Shown: positions 1-9,114 of the stretch, piece after piece
How positions within the stretch are numbered: the first letter of the stretch is position 1
Layout of the letters: each line of letters opens with the position of its first letter
Source of the DNA: JABFXX01 sp964419605
GTDB lineage: Bacteria; Myxococcota_A; Polyangia; Haliangiales; Haliangiaceae
Direction: 5' to 3'
Length of the DNA stretch: 64,000 nt
Assembly: GCA_964419605.1 (NCBI GenBank)
Contig: CAYQQM010000006.1
Location: forward strand, 25,325-89,324
The notes under the pieces: generated by a model
Database searches by the model: none
What the model was told of the DNA's origin: nothing
Seen by the model: only the letters and a program-made list of their open reading frames with translations
Position numbers and translations under genes: made by a program

Positions 1-1
1 C

Positions 2-622
2 GTTGTCCAAAAAGAGGAGGATCCGAAACATGTAGATCGCTTGCGTGTGAAACTCGATCGCGATGGAAAAGTCACCGCCTGGGCATCAGTAGTTCACCCA
101 ACGAGTTGGTACGCCTTGCCCGATGCAGGTGATACTGTGGTAGTCGCATTTGTCGAGGGAGATCCAGACCAGCCGATCATTCTCGGCGGCGTTTGGAACG
201 ACTCAAAATCGTCGCCCGAAGTGAATAAGGACGGAAAGAATAACCATCGCGGCTATCGCAGCCGAACTGGTCACCGGTTGGTATTTGAAGACGGCGACAA
301 GCCCAAACTGGTTGTGATCGACATGAAAGGCAAAAACGTCGTCGGGCTGGGCGAATTTGCCTCAGGCGGTTCCGGCCCCAATGCCTGCGAAGTGTTTGCT
401 CCTCCGATGGCCACCGGTAGCGGGGTTTCACTGTCAGCGACGGAAGGATCGCTCGAGATCACGTGCAAGGGCGCGTTGTCGGTTGAAGCCGAGAACATCA
501 AAATCAACGCCAAGAAAACGATAGAGGTGGGTGTAAGAGCAGCGCTCACTTTGACCGGTGATTCGAAGGTCAAGCTGAGTTCCACGCTGTTGAACATCGA
601 CCCGCAGCTCATGCTCGTATGA
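2..622 (+). CDS. gp5/VgrG-like spike protein, 5' end outside the window
   Basis: The reading frame is open to the left edge, so the N terminus is missing; an internal TTG at 41 is probably not the true start. The visible part begins in an OB-fold of the phage baseplate assembly protein V/gp5 type, recognised by the PDAGDTVVVAF and GDPDQPIILGGVWN stretches. After it comes a beta-rich tail of short repeating strands (LSATEGSLEITCKGALSVEA) typical of a triple-stranded spike helix. Such proteins form the tip of contractile tails and pierce the target membrane. The stop overlaps the start of the next spike gene in an ATGA, so the two are probably translationally coupled. Confidence 0.85.
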   Translation, partial: VVQKEEDPKHVDRLRVKLDRDGKVTAWASVVHPTSWYALPDAGDTVVVAFVEGDPDQPIILGGVWNDSKSSPEVNKDGKNNHRGYRSRTGHRLVFEDGDKPKLVVIDMKGKNVVGLGEFASGGSGPNACEVFAPPMATGSGVSLSATEGSLEITCKGALSVEAENIKINAKKTIEVGVRAALTLTGDSKVKLSSTLLNIDPQLMLV

Positions 623-2571
623 CGCACCTAGCGCCAGCTCCCACGCGGTCAACCAAATCGGCTCGTGGTGTATTCTTGGCCACCGTGGAGGAAAACCCTG
701 ACACCGAAGACCACAAGTTTCGTTTGGTGGTTTCGTTCGACGCGCTCGGCGAAACCGTCAAGAGGCCCGCCCGTGTGGCGGTGCCTATGGCTGGAGGCGA
801 GCGGGGCGCGTATTTCCTGCCGGAGAAAGGCGACCAGGTGCTGGTGGTGTTCGAGCACGGTGACCCTAGCCGGCCGATCGTGATCGGCACAGCATGGAAC
901 GAGCAGCGTAAACCACCGGAGACCAATCAGAGCGGCAACAACAACACCAAGTTGATTCGCACCCCAAAAGGTCATCGCATGATTTTTTGCGATGAACCGG
1001 GCAAAGAGAAGGTAACGATCGTCGATCGGACCGGCCGTAATCTGATCGAAATCGACTCGGTAGCGCAAAAGATCGCAATTCAAAGCGACGGTGACTTAAG
1101 AATCATCGCCAAAAAAGATGCGATTTTTCACGCCCAGAGTTTGAAGTTCTCTGCTCAAGCACAGGTTTCGGCCACGGCCAAAGAGGTGTTGGTTCACGCC
1201 GAGCAAAAGTTCAATATCTTTTCTTCGTCGCCAGTCAATGTGGTCGGGCAGAAGAAGATCAATTTGGATCAATCGCCGGCCTGTAAGGTAACCGGCGCCA
1301 GCACTGGCAAGGTCGAAGGCGTGTCGGAACTCCACGTTTCCGAATCGCAGCAGGCTGATACCGCGAACCAAATTGCCGCGGCTAAAGCCGCGGAGCAGGC
1401 GGAGCAGGCCCAAAAGGCGCAGGCCGCTGCAGCAGCCGCCGCCGCGGCCAGTTCCGAAGCCGCGGCTCTCGCCGCGGCACAAGCCCAGCAACCCGGGTTG
1501 CCCGCCGCGGCATCGTCGTTGGTGGCCGCAGAGGGGCTCAGCGATGGGCTCAGTACCGGCCAGATGCTCGGCCTGGCTGCACTGGGCGCGGGAGTCGGCG
1601 CCGGAATTGGCGCTGCGATCGCGTTTAGTGGCAGCGAATCCGCTGCCGGGGCGGCCGCAGCGGCCACAGGTGGCGCAGCTACAGCCACTGGAACCGCTGC
1701 TGCGGCGGGCAGCGCAGAACAACTTTCCGCGTCGGGAGTCGAACCTGCGTCGAGTCTGCCAGTCGAATCATTTGCCCGCGACGGCGACGCAGCGGGTATC
1801 GGCGGGGAAGTCCCGCGCCCCGGCGATGCGAGCGCCCCACGGTCGCTGGATCCTAAAGCGGGGACGGCCCGTGCCGGCGACGTGGGCAAAGACGTTCGCG
1901 GTCGCGCCAGCGTTACCGCGACCGCCTCGCCATCGGGCATCGATATCCAGACCTCAACGTCGTCGTCGGTGGTTCAAGAAGCCGCCGTATCGCGAGCCAC
2001 CAATCCTTCCCAAGTTCCCGACGTTGCGGTGCGGACCGCCCAGGAGGTCGACGAGATCCAGCGGCGCGGCGACGTAGAAGCCGAAGCGCGGTCGCGCGCG
2101 CCTGCGCCACCTCTCCAACCCACTGCGCCGGTGGTCGAGCCGCGGTCCGCTGCCGCTACGGTAGCACCTGATAGTGTACGTTCGGCGATCGACGCTCAGG
2201 CTCGGGTCGAAACCACGACCAGTGACGTCCGGGCCGCCGTAAGGGAGCCCGAACAAGTGTCAGAAGCCGCCGCAAGGGCTCGCGCAGAGGAAGAGCTGAT
2301 CGATGCCGGCGTGCGGCCGATGCGGGTCAAAGGCGAACTCAATACGGAAGAGGCCAAGTACGGCGATCCGAACATGCTCGCGCGGTCCAGGCGCGACCAC
2401 GAGATCGCCGCCGCAGAAGCAGAGGCGCGGCTCAAAGTGGCCGACGCTCACGTCTCCGAGACCGTTTCCGTGTCTACGCAGGACGATGCGGACCCGATCC
2501 CAGCCCCAGCGGCCAAGCTTCCGGACCCCAAAAAGCCAAAGCCCAAGAAGCCCAAACCTGAGCCCAAGTGA
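619..2571 (+). CDS. second spike protein with long Ala-rich C-terminal extension
   Basis: 650 residues. Residues about 15-100 form a gp5-type OB fold (LPEKGDQVLVVFEHGDPSRP, then IGTAWN), followed to about residue 225 by spike-helix strands (VTIVDRTGRNLIEID). The remainder is unusual: an Ala/Gln-rich stretch (about 245-285), a Gly/Ala hydrophobic segment near 305-330 (MLGLAALGAGVGAGIGAAIAF) that looks like a glycine-zipper membrane segment, and a long Ala/Pro/Glu-rich disordered region ending in a Lys/Pro tail. Standard spike proteins stop after the beta-helix. The extension could be a cargo, an adaptor or a membrane-active tip; none of these is shown. The start overlaps the preceding stop. 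Confidence 0.85.
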   Translation: MTHLAPAPTRSTKSARGVFLATVEENPDTEDHKFRLVVSFDALGETVKRPARVAVPMAGGERGAYFLPEKGDQVLVVFEHGDPSRPIVIGTAWNEQRKPPETNQSGNNNTKLIRTPKGHRMIFCDEPGKEKVTIVDRTGRNLIEIDSVAQKIAIQSDGDLRIIAKKDAIFHAQSLKFSAQAQVSATAKEVLVHAEQKFNIFSSSPVNVVGQKKINLDQSPACKVTGASTGKVEGVSELHVSESQQADTANQIAAAKAAEQAEQAQKAQAAAAAAAAASSEAAALAAAQAQQPGLPAAASSLVAAEGLSDGLSTGQMLGLAALGAGVGAGIGAAIAFSGSESAAGAAAAATGGAATATGTAAAAGSAEQLSASGVEPASSLPVESFARDGDAAGIGGEVPRPGDASAPRSLDPKAGTARAGDVGKDVRGRASVTATASPSGIDIQTSTSSSVVQEAAVSRATNPSQVPDVAVRTAQEVDEIQRRGDVEAEARSRAPAPPLQPTAPVVEPRSAAATVAPDSVRSAIDAQARVETTTSDVRAAVREPEQVSEAAARARAEEELIDAGVRPMRVKGELNTEEAKYGDPNMLARSRRDHEIAAAEAEARLKVADAHVSETVSVSTQDDADPIPAPAAKLPDPKKPKPKKPKPEPK

Positions 2572-2633
2572 CAACGTTTCTTCCACGCCTCTTACGTTCG
2601 GCGTGCGCTCCGGGAATCCGCGGCGCGCATTCT

Positions 2634-2742
2634 GGCAAATCCACCACGCAGGTACTGGCAAATCCACCACGCAGGTACCGGCAAATCCACCATGCAGGTA
2701 TTGGCAAATCCACCACACGGGTAGTTGCAAATCCACTGCCAC
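2634..2742 (+). repeat. 23-bp tandem repeat, about 4.5 copies
   Basis: Four complete 23-bp units start at 2634, 2657, 2680 and 2703, each beginning GGCAAATCCACCA and differing at a few positions near the end. A fifth, partial copy follows from 2726. The array lies between the second spike gene and the small zinc-ribbon gene. There are no spacers, so it is not a CRISPR. An open frame runs through it, but that frame is compositionally unlike the genes around it. Confidence 0.85.
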
Positions 2743-2804
2743 CTCACGGTAAGGCCCGCTACGTTTTCGCCCCCTGCGCGTTGATTGCGATGCCCCGGGT
2801 TTCT

Positions 2805-3053
2805 ATGATGTTTTCTGCGTTCGAATACTTCGAGCGAAAGGACGTAGGCTTGGACGAAGATGCCCTAGATGCAGCGAGCGCGTGGCAAGATGTGCTGGAT
2901 CTGGTCGCGGCCGGGCGACCCGGCGACCTTGCCTGCCCATTTTGCCGTTATCGCCCCCTGGCTGTGGAGGACGTGAGTGAGTCGCATTCCGCGCGCATTT
3001 CGTGCAGCAAGTGCGGCAAGTTCATCGAGGTCGGTTTCAACCGTGAGTGGTGA
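2805..3053 (+). CDS. small zinc-ribbon protein in the eCIS operon
   Basis: About 82 residues. The C-terminal half has two Cys pairs, CPFC and CSKC, spaced like a zinc ribbon, and the N-terminal half is acidic and helical. The open frame extends upstream to 2568 through the 23-bp repeats, but that part has a different composition. The ATG at 2805 is preferred; a TTG near 2850 behind AAAGGACG is an alternative. The 3' end overlaps the gp25-like gene by 11 bp, which argues that it is translated with the baseplate genes. Its function is unknown; it may help assembly or tether a cargo. Confidence 0.6.
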   Translation: MMFSAFEYFERKDVGLDEDALDAASAWQDVLDLVAAGRPGDLACPFCRYRPLAVEDVSESHSARISCSKCGKFIEVGFNREW

Positions 3054-3483
3054 TCGCACGTTTTTGGGCCGGGGTCTGCGGTTTCCGGTGTCGCTGAGCC
3101 TTAGCGGCGGGGTTTCGACCTCGCAACTAGAAGATAACGTTCGCCAGTCGATCTTTATTATCCTCGGGACCGCTCCCGGTGAGCGCGTGTATCGCCGGTA
3201 CTTCGGTTGTCAAATCCATCAGCTAATGTTTGCTCCCAACAACGGAGCCACGTGCGCGCGGGCCCAAATCTATTGCGAAGTTGCCATCTCCAAATTTGAG
3301 CCGCGCGTTTCGATGGTAAAGGCAGTCGCGCAGCCAAATCCAGATGAACCCAATCGGATCGATATCCGCATTGAGTATACGATTGCCGGCCAAAACCGGC
3401 CGCGCAACTTGGTCTATCCATTTTACCTTCGCAATCGCGAGCGCGATTCATACGACCCGACGAGCGGTGTGTTTTACCCATGA
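3043..3483 (+). CDS. gp25-like baseplate wedge protein
   Basis: About 146 residues from the GTG at 3043. It has the gp25/gpW lysozyme-like fold signature: GLRFPVSLSLSGGVSTSQ near the N terminus, then VRQSIFIILGTAPGERVYRR, and a later FEPRVSMVKAV strand. gp25 proteins (TssE in type VI secretion, Afp9 in antifeeding prophage) form the inner baseplate wedge that anchors the sheath. The stop overlaps the start of the baseplate-J-like gene (ATGA at 3480). An upstream in-frame ATG at 2977 would add a Ser/Ala/Arg-rich leader lying wholly inside the preceding gene and is less likely. Confidence 0.88.
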   Translation: MSGDRTFLGRGLRFPVSLSLSGGVSTSQLEDNVRQSIFIILGTAPGERVYRRYFGCQIHQLMFAPNNGATCARAQIYCEVAISKFEPRVSMVKAVAQPNPDEPNRIDIRIEYTIAGQNRPRNLVYPFYLRNRERDSYDPTSGVFYP

Positions 3484-6400
3484 TCCCTCCACCCAAGCTA
3501 GATGACCGCGGGTTTCACGACATCATCGAAGAAGCCATCTCTCTAATTCCGCGCTACTCGCCCGAGTGGACGAACCATAACGCCTCGGATCCCGGAATCA
3601 CCCTTCTCGAGCTTGCGGCCTGGATGACCGACCTGCTGATCCAACGACTCAACCAGGTCCCCGAGAAGAACTACGTTGCGTTCTTGAACCTGTTGGGCAT
3701 TGCCCAGCGGCCTCCGCGTGCCGCCAAAGCGGTGCTTCGATTTTCGTTGGCCGAAGGTGCAATCAATCAGCGCATTCCGATGGGCACCCAAGTGTCGACG
3801 TCAGAGGCGGGCGAAGAATCAAGCGTGATGTTCGAAACCGCGCGAGACTTGGTGGCTTCCATCGCTCGTCCGGATCGGTGTTTTTCGTATTTCGACAATA
3901 GCTATTCCGAAAACAGCGGATTCATCGATCCGTCGACAGCACCAAATGTCCCTCGCGGCACAGGCGCTCGACCCGCTGGTTCCGCGGTGCAAGGCGCCAA
4001 CAGCTTCGAGATTTTTCATGGAGTTCAGCGCATAGACCGTTACCTCTATCTCTGCGACCCCCGGTTTGCCAACGCGGGCGAGTCGTCGGTGCTTCGAGTA
4101 TTCCTTGGCATGCCCGAGCGCGGTGGTCGCGACCTTGCCCGTTTGCTGGAATGGGAGCACTGGGACGGCATGCGCTGGAAGGACTTGCGCCCGGCCCATC
4201 TCGAAGTCGATCGCGGCGAAGTTCCGTTCGCGGGGCCGATCCGATTTGAGCCAACAACAGTTAACCACATCGACGGCTTGTGGCTGCGTGGCCGGCTCGC
4301 CGAAGTGCCAGAGTCCCCCGAGGACACCGAGATCGATACGATTCGGACCAAGGTGGAAGTCATCGGCGAAGGCCTGGTTCCGTCCCACGCGTACTCAAAC
4401 CTCGATAGCGCGACGTTCCTGCAGCTCGACTTGTCGAAAACGTTGTATCCGTTCGGCAAAGAGCCGAAGATCGACAATATCCTATATCTGGCCTGCGACG
4501 AGCTGATGCAAACCGCCGACTCGTACATCTCGTTCGAGTTAACGCTGGCCGAGTCGGCGTTAGTTCCGGCGCCCAACCCATCGGAGGACTTGGTACTGGC
4601 GTGGGAGTTTTTTGATGGCAAGCGGTGGCGCCGCATCGGGCGTTCGAGCACCCGCGGTGCGCTAGCCGGTACCGGGGAAGAGTACGGCTTTCACGATGAG
4701 ACCAGAGCGCTGGCGACGTCCGGCACGGTCAGTTTTCGCCGCCCCAAAGATATGGAATCGTCCGAGATCAACGGGGTCGCAAAGCACTGGGTTCGGGTGC
4801 GCATCGACCGCGGTAACTACGGCGAACCCGGGCAATACACCCTCGACAACGAACGCTGGGTGTTCAAAGACGACCGGCCGCTGCGGCCGCCGGCGATGCG
4901 TGCGATCGCGGTTCGCTACCGCGAAGACTATTGCGACGTTCGCCACGCGCTTACGTTCAACGATTTTCAGTACACCGACGTAACCGAGGTCGCCCGAACG
5001 GCCTACACGATTTTTCAACCATTTGTCGCTCAGCCCGAAGAATCGCCGGCGATGTTTTTGGGCTTTACCGCCAAGCCGGACAATCATCGCATCGGCCTGT
5101 ATTTTGAGCTCGAAGAGGAACTTGGCCTCGGCGCAGTGCCGAGCGACGAGGCAGAGGTCGTCACCACCGAGCTCGAAAAGTACGAAACGCTGCGTCGGCT
5201 GGCGTGGGAAGGCGGCCAACGGGTGGTGTGGGAGTACTGGAACGGCCGAATATGGGAGTCGCTTACAGTCGACGACGAGACCCAGCACTTTACAGCGTCG
5301 GGGTTTTGCAACTTTATCGCACCGGAGAATTGGGAGAAGTCGTCCAAGTTCATGGAAGATCGATGGTGGCTCCGCGCCCGGCTCGAGCACGGCGGCTACG
5401 TGAAGTCACCGCGGGTAAAAGTCATTCTCAGCAATGCGATTGACGCGTACCACCAGCGCAGTATCTCTTTCGAAACCGTGGGTTCGTCGGCTGGAACGCC
5501 ACTCCAGGCATTTCAGCTACTCCGAGGCCCTGTGCTCGAAGGTGAAACCATCGAAGTTTTAGAGCGCCAGCCTCCTCCGGCGGAGGAACTCGTGGAGCTG
5601 GGACCGGACTATGGACCCGACACCGTCCGGAAGGCCGCTCCAAATGACCCCGACAGCAGCGTCGCATGGGTGCGGTGGAAGCGCGTGGACTCATTCTTTG
5701 AGTCGATGCCAACCAGCCGTCACTACATGCTCGACTATGTCACCGGCATCGTTCAGTTTGGCGATGGCCGCAAAGGCCTCGTGCCCCCCGAAGCGCTGAA
5801 CTCGATCATCATTTCGTACCGCATCGGCGGCGGTGCGATAGGCAACGTAAACGCCAATACGCTGACCTCGCTGTATTCGGCAATCGCTCAGATTCGCACA
5901 GTCACGAATCCGCTTCCGGCCACCGGAGGTTCCGATCGCGAAACTGTCGAAGAAGCCAAAGACCGGGCTCCATTCGCGATTAAGAGCCGCGATCGCGCAG
6001 TCACTCGCGAGGACTACGAGACCTTGGCGCTACGAGCCTCGACCCAGCTTGCACGTGCACGTTGCTTGCCGGATCGATCCAACCGCGGCCAAGTGATTCT
6101 GGTGGTGTTGCCCAAAGCCGACTTGCGCGGTGCCGGGTTGGCGCAACGCCTCGTGCCGTCGCACGAAGTGCAGCGCCACGTGAAGAACTACCTCGAGGAG
6201 CGTCAGCTCGTCGGCACCGTGCTACAAGTTGTTCGACCTACGTACAAGGATATGTCGCTGCGCGTTGTATTGGGCCGACGCAGCGTTGCGACCTCCGACC
6301 GGATTCGCAAAGAAGTGGAGCTCAAACTGCGCAAGTTCTTCCACGCGCTGGTAGGGGGGCGCGACGGCAAAGGTTGGGAATTTGGCCGCCCTGTCGTGAA

Positions 6401-6575
6401 GACCGAGATCATCCGCCTCGCCGAAGAAGTGCCGGGCGTGGAAGGCGTCGATCACGTTGAAATCCGCGACGAAGAGCGCGGCGTTTCGGTCGAACACCTT
6501 CGCGTCGACGACGACGAATTGCCGTTTCTTGTGCACGTGCAACTGGCCGAGCGGGTCCGAGATGAGATCCGGTGA
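3480..6575 (+). CDS. large baseplate J-like protein
   Basis: 1031 residues, a size seen in eCIS and in many actinobacterial and myxobacterial tail-like clusters where it is called a putative baseplate assembly protein (the Afp11/gp6 position). The N terminus has the conserved block PEWTNHNASDPGITLLELAA followed by LNQVPEKNYVAFLNLLGI. Near residues 800-870 lies the baseplate-J core with AVTREDYETLALRAS. Such proteins form the wedge ring that opens before sheath contraction. It sits in the standard order between the gp25-like gene and tail protein I. The two central thirds, rich in Trp and aromatic strands, probably form repeated beta domains. Confidence 0.9.
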   Translation: MIPPPKLDDRGFHDIIEEAISLIPRYSPEWTNHNASDPGITLLELAAWMTDLLIQRLNQVPEKNYVAFLNLLGIAQRPPRAAKAVLRFSLAEGAINQRIPMGTQVSTSEAGEESSVMFETARDLVASIARPDRCFSYFDNSYSENSGFIDPSTAPNVPRGTGARPAGSAVQGANSFEIFHGVQRIDRYLYLCDPRFANAGESSVLRVFLGMPERGGRDLARLLEWEHWDGMRWKDLRPAHLEVDRGEVPFAGPIRFEPTTVNHIDGLWLRGRLAEVPESPEDTEIDTIRTKVEVIGEGLVPSHAYSNLDSATFLQLDLSKTLYPFGKEPKIDNILYLACDELMQTADSYISFELTLAESALVPAPNPSEDLVLAWEFFDGKRWRRIGRSSTRGALAGTGEEYGFHDETRALATSGTVSFRRPKDMESSEINGVAKHWVRVRIDRGNYGEPGQYTLDNERWVFKDDRPLRPPAMRAIAVRYREDYCDVRHALTFNDFQYTDVTEVARTAYTIFQPFVAQPEESPAMFLGFTAKPDNHRIGLYFELEEELGLGAVPSDEAEVVTTELEKYETLRRLAWEGGQRVVWEYWNGRIWESLTVDDETQHFTASGFCNFIAPENWEKSSKFMEDRWWLRARLEHGGYVKSPRVKVILSNAIDAYHQRSISFETVGSSAGTPLQAFQLLRGPVLEGETIEVLERQPPPAEELVELGPDYGPDTVRKAAPNDPDSSVAWVRWKRVDSFFESMPTSRHYMLDYVTGIVQFGDGRKGLVPPEALNSIIISYRIGGGAIGNVNANTLTSLYSAIAQIRTVTNPLPATGGSDRETVEEAKDRAPFAIKSRDRAVTREDYETLALRASTQLARARCLPDRSNRGQVILVVLPKADLRGAGLAQRLVPSHEVQRHVKNYLEERQLVGTVLQVVRPTYKDMSLRVVLGRRSVATSDRIRKEVELKLRKFFHALVGGRDGKGWEFGRPVVKTEIIRLAEEVPGVEGVDHVEIRDEERGVSVEHLRVDDDELPFLVHVQLAERVRDEIR

Positions 6576-6602
6576 AATGAACAGCACGTTGGATAGCCAA
6601 CC

Positions 6603-7568
6603 ATGGTGACCGAAGCTCTCAATCGCCGTGTCGTCCGCGTTCCCGAAGTCCACGGCTTGTGGATCCGACGCGCTCGAATTATCCTCGAAGACGCCGGTTT
6701 CAAACGCGTCGTCGTGCTCTACCGCGAGAGCTACGAAAACACCGATACCGTCGTCGATCAGTCGCCCGCACGCGGCCAAATGGTGTACGACACCACCGAA
6801 GTTACCCTCTGGATCGCGCGCCGTGGCTGGGTCAAATATCTCCCCGCGATCTACGACCGCAACGATGCGTTTGGTCGCAACGTGGTGCGCGAGCTGCTGT
6901 TCATCTTCGAGCACATGTTCGATTCCGTCGAGGACAAGCTAAACGACGAATGGCGCTTCTACGATCCACACGTTGCCCCCCCGGCGTTCTTGCATTGGCT
7001 GGCGCAATGGACTGCGTTTACCGCCGATCTAGAGTGGCCGGAGGCTCAGAAGCGCGCGCTGATCCGGCGCGCCGTCGACCTCTACCGCATTCGCGGCACC
7101 AGACGCGGTTTGGCGCTTTTTCTCAAGTTGTTCACCGGCTACGAGCCGGACATCGACGAAAACACCTGGCCGTTCAAAGGCTTTCGCGTCGAGGCAGAAG
7201 GTGCCGAAACCGGCGGGAGGATCGCGATCGATTCCGTCGTGATGCCACCCGTCGATCTGGCGCATTGCTTTGTCGTGACGATGCCGATCAAGTTTGAACA
7301 AGTTTCGCCGGAGCTGGTAATTCGCATCCATCAGATCATTCAGCTCGAAAAGCCCGCTCACACCCACTACCATCTTAAGTTCATCGAAGAGCACAGCGAC
7401 GTTGAGCTGCGCGAATTCTTTGCGATCGGCCTGCGCTCGGGTATTGGCATCGGATCCGAGGTCGTGCAGCCTGTTACAAGCGACGCAAGCCTCAGCTCTG
7501 CTGGGGTTCGCAGCACTCCCTCGGGAGTGCGGAGTAAGACCGAAAGTCCCGGCGGAGACCAGTCATGA
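6603..7568 (+). CDS. PASTA domain fused to phage tail protein I (gpI-like)
   Basis: 321 residues in two parts. Residues about 11-68 read as one PASTA domain: VRVPEVHGLWIRRARIILED, then DTVVDQSPARGQMV and TTEVTLWIA, which match the usual VPDVVGL..A...L...G, V..QSPAPG and V.L.V pattern. From about residue 70 the protein is a tail-protein-I homologue (KYLPAIYDRNDAF, then FLHWLAQWTAF, RRAVDLYRIRGTRRGLALFL). gpI links baseplate wedges to fibres. PASTA modules normally bind muropeptides on kinases and penicillin-binding proteins. The C-terminal 50 residues are Ser-rich and include a perfect DNA hairpin. The stop overlaps the next start. Confidence 0.85.
   Translation: MVTEALNRRVVRVPEVHGLWIRRARIILEDAGFKRVVVLYRESYENTDTVVDQSPARGQMVYDTTEVTLWIARRGWVKYLPAIYDRNDAFGRNVVRELLFIFEHMFDSVEDKLNDEWRFYDPHVAPPAFLHWLAQWTAFTADLEWPEAQKRALIRRAVDLYRIRGTRRGLALFLKLFTGYEPDIDENTWPFKGFRVEAEGAETGGRIAIDSVVMPPVDLAHCFVVTMPIKFEQVSPELVIRIHQIIQLEKPAHTHYHLKFIEEHSDVELREFFAIGLRSGIGIGSEVVQPVTSDASLSSAGVRSTPSGVRSKTESPGGDQS
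7513..7530. repeat. perfect hairpin inside the 3' end of the tail protein I gene
   Basis: An 8-bp inverted repeat, GCACTCCC and GGGAGTGC, is separated by two bases. It lies inside the Ser-rich C-terminal tail of the PASTA-gpI gene, about 40 bp upstream of the next start codon. It could be a processing or pausing site or a short mobile repeat. There is no T-run, so it is not a typical intrinsic terminator. Confidence 0.6.
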
Positions 7569-9097
7569 GCGAAAACCCCCAAGGATTCAAGCGCATCAAC
7601 TTCTTCAAAGGGTTTCTAACCACAGAGAAGGATTGGAACGATGCCGAGCGCTACCACATCGACAAGCGCAAACTCCACAATCGCATGCTGCACGCACCGG
7701 GTGTGGTGCACGGCTACCAGGGCGACCTCCGAGTCACAGCTCGGACTCGCGGCGACCTCGCGGTGGAAGTGCAGGCCGGGTACGCGATCGATGGTCTCGG
7801 CAACGACCTGTTGATCCACGACGCTACGATCCGCAACATCAACCTCGACGACTTCAAGTTGCCGCAAACGATCTACATCGTGCTGCGGTTCTACGAGGAG
7901 CTCACCGACTTCATCGCCTACAAAGAGAACCTCGAGTACAAAGGTCACCGCCGGGTGCTCGAGTCGTGTCGCGTCGAGCTGTCGCAGACCGAGCCCGATA
8001 TCTTTCGCGAAGTGGAGCTGGCGCGGATTCACCTCGAAAAGGGCGTAAATCGCATTCGCGATGCTCGCGATTCGCTAAATCCCACGCCAAATGAAATCGA
8101 CATGCGCTACGTGCCGCGCGGTGGCCACGCGGGGTCCACGCTTCCGGGGTTCTTGCGCCATAAACTCGACCACTTGTTGATGGAGGTGCGGCGAGCCGGC
8201 GTAGAGTACACGCGGCGCGGCGTGGCTGCCGGTCACGATGTGGTTCAGAGCTGCAATTCAGCCTTGATGCTGATGTACGCGAACCTCGTCGATCTGCGAA
8301 ACGTATTCGAAATCTTTCGTCTTATCGCCGATACCGAGAGTGAGCTCGCGCTTGAGGTCGATGCGCACCATCCGCAGATCGCACAGAAGAAAGAGTTCTC
8401 GGAATATCGCCGCCACGTCGAGGTGGTGCGCGGCCTGTTGGGTGAGAACAAGAACACGACAGAGGCGTTCCAGAATTTGCTCGCGTACCAGAGCAAGACC
8501 GTAGAAATCGCGCTGACGGCGGTGGGCGATCTTAAACCGGTGTTGGTGGTGCCTGAAGAGAAGAAGCAGGAGCGAGTTGCCGAACTGCGGGATTGGGACG
8601 CGATCAAAGTCGTACCGCAGCCGCAACCTCAGATCACTCTGGAAGGCACGACTTGGGTGTTGGTCGACGAGATCGAAATCCTCAACCGAGAGTCGGAGGA
8701 GAAGCATATTTTCACGATCAAGGAGGCCAAGGACTCGTACCGGTCGCGTCAGAAGCTCAAGTACCCCGACGGGACGACGGTTGAGGACAATGGTCGCGCC
8801 CACGTCGATGGTTACAGCGAGTTCAAATTGCTCAACATTAGTCCTGGCAAACCCGTCGTGGTCTTGCGCCGTATGGACTATGTCTACGGCGACTACGAGC
8901 TTGAGCTTTCGGTCAACGGGAAAAAGGTTGGTGTGGTGTCGTGCACAGGAACTGACCGGGTTCATCGCTGGCGCAACTGGCCAGCGATGATCGCTGCCGA
9001 GAACGTAAAGGAAGGCACGATGCTTGTCCGACAGCAGTCAATCACCGCAGGCCGCGATATCAACATGTTCCATATTTGGGTGTATCAGCCGAAGTAG
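7565..9097 (+). CDS. eCIS-associated protein of unknown function
   Basis: 510 residues, start overlapping the gpI stop, so it belongs to the baseplate operon. The N-terminal 110 residues (INFFKGFLTTEKDWNDAERY, then GVVHGYQGDLRV and GYAIDGLGNDLLI) form a compact beta-rich module that I associate with the N termini of fibre- or baseplate-linked proteins, though I cannot name a family with certainty. The middle (about 180-320) is helical, and the last 150 residues look like a beta-sandwich (GTTWVLVDEIEI, then YVYGDYELELSVNGKKVG). Position after gpI, where fibre genes usually lie, makes a receptor-binding or fibre-attachment role plausible, not proven. Confidence 0.75.
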   Translation: MSENPQGFKRINFFKGFLTTEKDWNDAERYHIDKRKLHNRMLHAPGVVHGYQGDLRVTARTRGDLAVEVQAGYAIDGLGNDLLIHDATIRNINLDDFKLPQTIYIVLRFYEELTDFIAYKENLEYKGHRRVLESCRVELSQTEPDIFREVELARIHLEKGVNRIRDARDSLNPTPNEIDMRYVPRGGHAGSTLPGFLRHKLDHLLMEVRRAGVEYTRRGVAAGHDVVQSCNSALMLMYANLVDLRNVFEIFRLIADTESELALEVDAHHPQIAQKKEFSEYRRHVEVVRGLLGENKNTTEAFQNLLAYQSKTVEIALTAVGDLKPVLVVPEEKKQERVAELRDWDAIKVVPQPQPQITLEGTTWVLVDEIEILNRESEEKHIFTIKEAKDSYRSRQKLKYPDGTTVEDNGRAHVDGYSEFKLLNISPGKPVVVLRRMDYVYGDYELELSVNGKKVGVVSCTGTDRVHRWRNWPAMIAAENVKEGTMLVRQQSITAGRDINMFHIWVYQPK

Positions 9098-9114
9098 TTG
9101 AACCGGGATAAGTC

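Noticed and set aside
2634..2742. CRISPR array
   Set aside because: The 23-bp units abut directly with no unique spacers and there are no cas genes.
2568..2804. Upstream extension of the zinc-ribbon gene through the tandem repeat
   Set aside because: The sequence is repeat-driven and basic, unlike the following domain, and no ribosome site is seen at 2568.
1..9097. Type VI secretion rather than eCIS
   Set aside because: No TssJ, TssL, TssM, TssK or ClpV-type genes are visible, and baseplate J of about 1000 residues plus DUF4157 fits eCIS better. The sheath and tube genes lie outside the window, so this is not final.
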